NCBI GenBank assembly: GCA_948144175.1
Contig: CANXME010000535.1
Span: 1-64,000, forward strand
DNA: 64,000 bases
From: Closterium sp. NIES-65
Taxonomy: Eukaryota > Streptophyta > Zygnematophyceae > Desmidiales > Closteriaceae
Direction: 5' to 3'
Within the stretch, counting starts at the first letter, position 1. Each line of letters starts with the position of its first letter. Below are positions 61,701 through 64,000 of the stretch, in pieces. The position numbers and the translations under genes are program-made. The notes under the pieces are model-generated. The model was not told the origin of the DNA. It ran no database searches and saw only the letters and a list, made by a program, of their open reading frames with translations.

Positions 61701-64000
61701 CATGAAAGCGGCCTCCTCATCTTGCTCTACATCCTCTTCCTTTTCCTTCCCCGCGTACATCCCCGCTTCTGCCTCGCGTCGTGGTCCCATTGCCTGCAGC
61801 TGAGCCTGCAGCCTGCCAATCTGCTTTTCCAGGTCCTCTGGTGTCCTCTTCGCCGCTCCTTCCCGCTGATAACACTCCCTTGCTGCATGCCCTCCCTTCC
61901 CACAGATTTCGCACTTCGGAGCTGTTGGGCATTCCCGCCGCCGGTGCCCTGGCTTACCACAGGAGTCGCAGTTCTTGCAGTCTCTGCGCAGGTGCCCTGG
62001 CTGCCCGCATCGGTGGCACGTTCGTGCGTCAGTCCTGCTATCCCCTCTTCCCCCTGCCCTTTCCTTTTCCTCTGGTATCATGGCTGCTGCCCATGTAGGT
62101 CCTCTGCCACGCTCCGCTGGTCGTTGCCGGTAGGCTTCAAGCTTCCTCTGGGCCATCTCCATCTTCTCAGCTAGCTCAAACACTTCATCAAGTGTCACTT
62201 CAGCCCCCATCTCATATACTTTCAGCCTCAGCCCGCTTCCCAAGGTACCCTCCAGGCCGTCCAGGAACTTGCTCACAAGCAGGCCCATGTCCGCACAGCT
62301 CACGTCCTCCGCTATGTTGACCAGCCGATTGTAGTAGGTGAGTAGTGACTCTCCCCGCCCCTTCCTAAAGTCTTGAAACTCTCTGATCTTCTCTGCAGTG
62401 TGGCCTGGGAACTGCCGCTTCAGCCGCCTCAGAAATTCTTCGGTTGGGTCCTCCCCATACCTTCCTGCCCTCTCCAGTAGCTCATTCATCTTCATCCTGT
62501 ATAACGTTTCTGCCTCCCCCTCCAGTGTGTTTGGCAGGCTCAGAAAGAAGTCCACTGCATCCATGCCGCCCCTCTCGCATCTGTACCGCACGTTGCCCAC
62601 TTGCATGAGATAATTCTTCAGTGTGGGCCCCAATCGCTGGTCCCCAGAGAAGCGTGCTGGTACTTCCACCCTTGTGACCATGGCTGTACTTCCCTTTCCT
62701 TCTCCCCACGCCTCTCTATATCTCTCTGCTGTCCTGCCTGCCGTTCCCCTCTCTCCCGCCCGCCGTATTCCCTCCCTCGCCTCTCTGGCTCGCTCCAGGC
62801 TGTCCATCAGCCCGCTGCCTCCCACTCTGCTGCTGCGCAGATCTTGTCCTCCTTCGCCGGCACGCCTCTCGTCATGTTGCCGATAACGCTCTGGCGAACG
62901 TGCCCCACCGCTTTGCCTTATATCCCTGCTCCGCTGCCGCGGTGGCGAGCGATGTCTGCCCCCGTGACTCTCCTCAAGCTGCTGCCGCCAATCCGGCGAG
63001 CGCGCCTCGCCTCTCCACCCTCCTCCAGGATATCGTTGCGCGTCAGGCGAGCGCTGGACATCTCTGCTCCTCCCATCATGATAGCGCTGCAGATCTGGTG
63101 AGCGTGAGCCCCTCTCGCTCCTCCCGCCGTGATACCTCCGCGGATCTGGTGAACGCGTGCTGTCTCCGCGCTCCTCCCCACGACGCTGCCGTGGATCTGG
63201 CAAGTGGTGACCACTTCCGCGCATTTCGTCGTGCCACTGCCGCACATCAGTCGAGCGGTAGCCGCCGTCGCGCCTGTCCTCACGCTGCTGCCGCGAATCT
63301 GGCGAGCGGTTGCCGCCGTCACGTCTGTCCTCGCGCTGCCGCCGCGGATCTGGCGAGCGGTAGCCGCCGCCGCGCCTCTCGTCACGCCGCAGCCGCGGAT
63401 CTGGCGAGCGATGGTCGCCGCCGCGCCTCTCGTCACGCTGCAGCCGCGGATCTGGCGAGCGATGGTCGCCGCCACGCCTCTCGTCACGCTGCCGCCGCGG
63501 ATCTGGCGAGCGATGGTCGCCGCCGCGCCTCTCGTCACGCTGCAGCCGCGGATCTGGCGAGCGATGCCCGCCGTCGCGCCTCTTGTCTTGCTGCAGCCGC
63601 GGATCTGACGCATGCCTCTCGCCACCATGATTCTGGTCGTGGTGCTGATGGGGGGTCGGCGAGCGCGATCCACGGCTACGCCTCCTGTCGTCGTTGCCTT
63701 CTTCACCACGCGTCTGGTTCCGCGCACCATCCTTCCCGCCTATTTCTGCCGCGCCTGGCGCAGCCTCCTCGCTCGCCAGCATCGGACTGGCTTCCTTGAC
63801 TTCGGCGTGCATATCGCGCTGCTCGCCCGCGCCTTCCTCATGGGCCTCGTCATCGCCCTTCGCTTCACTCTCGAGATCCATTTCGTGCGGCTTCTCCGCC
63901 ATATCGACCTCGCCCTCCCCATCCACATCGAGATCTCCTTGCCGACCAGAGAATAGCTCCTCCAGGCCACGCCCGCGACTGCGATCTTCGCGACGGCGGT
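58785..64000 (-). CDS. element D gag-protease-methyltransferase-RT in one frame (5' end off window)
   Basis: A single frame from the window edge. Gag has about ten RSPDPRxxRDERRGGDH-type repeats (63080-63640), a capsid-like core (RGGMDAVDFFLSLPNTLEGE; KRQFPGHTAEKIREFQDF) and three intact knuckles (CHRCGQPGHLRRDC, CDSCGKPGHRRREC, CEICGKGGHAAREC). Protease is AIIDTGAQSVILGRG. The methyltransferase spans about 60935-59920. RT has KITVDRYPMPMAEELF-like blocks and YIDDVVIF. It shows the native arrangement: gag and pol fused without a frameshift or stop. The frame is lost after RLPAADQPF, at the 32-bp deletion (present in element A, absent here); the ORF runs out of frame to 58707. Confidence 0.9.
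59920..60935 (-). other. DNMT3-like methyltransferase domain in element D
   Basis: Third copy: motif I VELFGGIGAGLAAVV, motif IV AGWECQGVSWAGKGKG, motif VI YLLEHLDMEGD, the SHRLRMYWQNVV block and motif X AMGNAMDGYVMRWLVQRM are all in frame. It is very similar to the domain in element A; the differences I could see are mostly conservative. The catalytic Cys and Glu are present. Together with A, it shows an intact domain in two separate insertions. Confidence 0.88.

Larger units (their letters stand above)
46633..64000 (-). mobile_element. Copia-3 LTR retrotransposon (minus), carrying three other elements
   Basis: The 3' LTR is at 46633-47963 (net about 298 bp without its inserted hAT), the pol end at 48000-50385 and the integrase end at 56034-56494. 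It is interrupted by a non-autonomous hAT in the LTR, a hAT at 50394-56025 and Ty3-type element D from 56495. The 5' half, 5' LTR and target duplication are beyond the window. Its sequence differs clearly from Copia-1 and Copia-2. Confidence 0.8.
56495..64000 (-). mobile_element. Ty3-type element D with methyltransferase (minus, 5' end off window)
   Basis: Read on the minus strand: polyprotein (64000 to 57035), B1 (57047-56962), GC, A2 (56959-56581), B2 (56579-56495), then Copia-3. B1 and B2 are identical over about 85 bp but differ from those of element A, except at the shared start GAGAGTGGCTGAGGC and end CCGACA. A2 resembles the A region of element A. The 5' A1 and the left target site are outside the window. 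Confidence 0.85.

Overview
The window is a dense, nested pile of retrotransposons and DNA transposons around one recognisable host gene. It looks nuclear and eukaryotic: GT-AG introns, tRNA-Met-type primer sites, a chromodomain integrase and a glycosyltransferase family 92 (GT92) gene. Ty3-type elements carrying a DNMT3-like cytosine methyltransferase are known from charophyte algae (and, in other element classes, from dinoflagellates). My best guess is therefore a GC-rich streptophyte green alga, but the sequence alone does not prove it. No prokaryotic genes, rRNA, tRNA or CRISPR were found.

Left nest (1-22.1 kb): four elements inside one another, three of the insertions proved by target-site duplications (TSDs). 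A chromovirus (RNase H, integrase, chromodomain) was hit by Ty3-type element B (1883-22038, TSD ATCT). B was hit by the near-complete Ty3-type element A (6054-21424, TSD AAGG). The 3' end of A was hit by Copia-1 (14408-21409, TSD GCTGT). A solo Copia LTR also sits in the chromovirus integrase. Removing A and Copia-1 restores the reading frame of B, and removing all three restores the end of the chromovirus frame.

Middle (22.1-40.7 kb): a 1.6 kb non-autonomous Copia relative with identical LTRs; a stretch with a small inverted-repeat element; then the dispersed exons of a GT92-like gene on the + strand. Most of its recognisable exons exist in three or four tandem copies. Its introns hold a 3.2 kb foldback element (itself hit by a MITE with an 8-bp TSD), and Copia-2 (32832-39783, TSD GGGTC) lies inside one exon copy.

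Right nest (40.7-64 kb): a tandem pair of Ty3-type fragments (C1, C2). C2 ends in a 22-unit array of a 48-bp palindromic repeat. That array is interrupted by Copia-3 (minus strand), which in turn carries a 1 kb non-autonomous hAT in its LTR, a 5.6 kb hAT with transposase, and Ty3-type element D (minus strand, running off the window).

The most interesting system is the Ty3-type family A/B/C/D. A, C and D encode a DNMT3-like C5-cytosine methyltransferase between protease and reverse transcriptase. The family has terminal repeats arranged A1-gag-pol-B1-A2-B2 rather than two plain LTRs, with integration ends at the start of A and the end of B. It also has a putative self-priming site complementary to a sequence about 110 bp upstream, conserved by covariation. 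A second unusual theme is a short palindrome with core TTTTGAG....CTCAAAA that recurs at four unrelated places and is tandemly amplified, with adjacent target sequence, at three of them.
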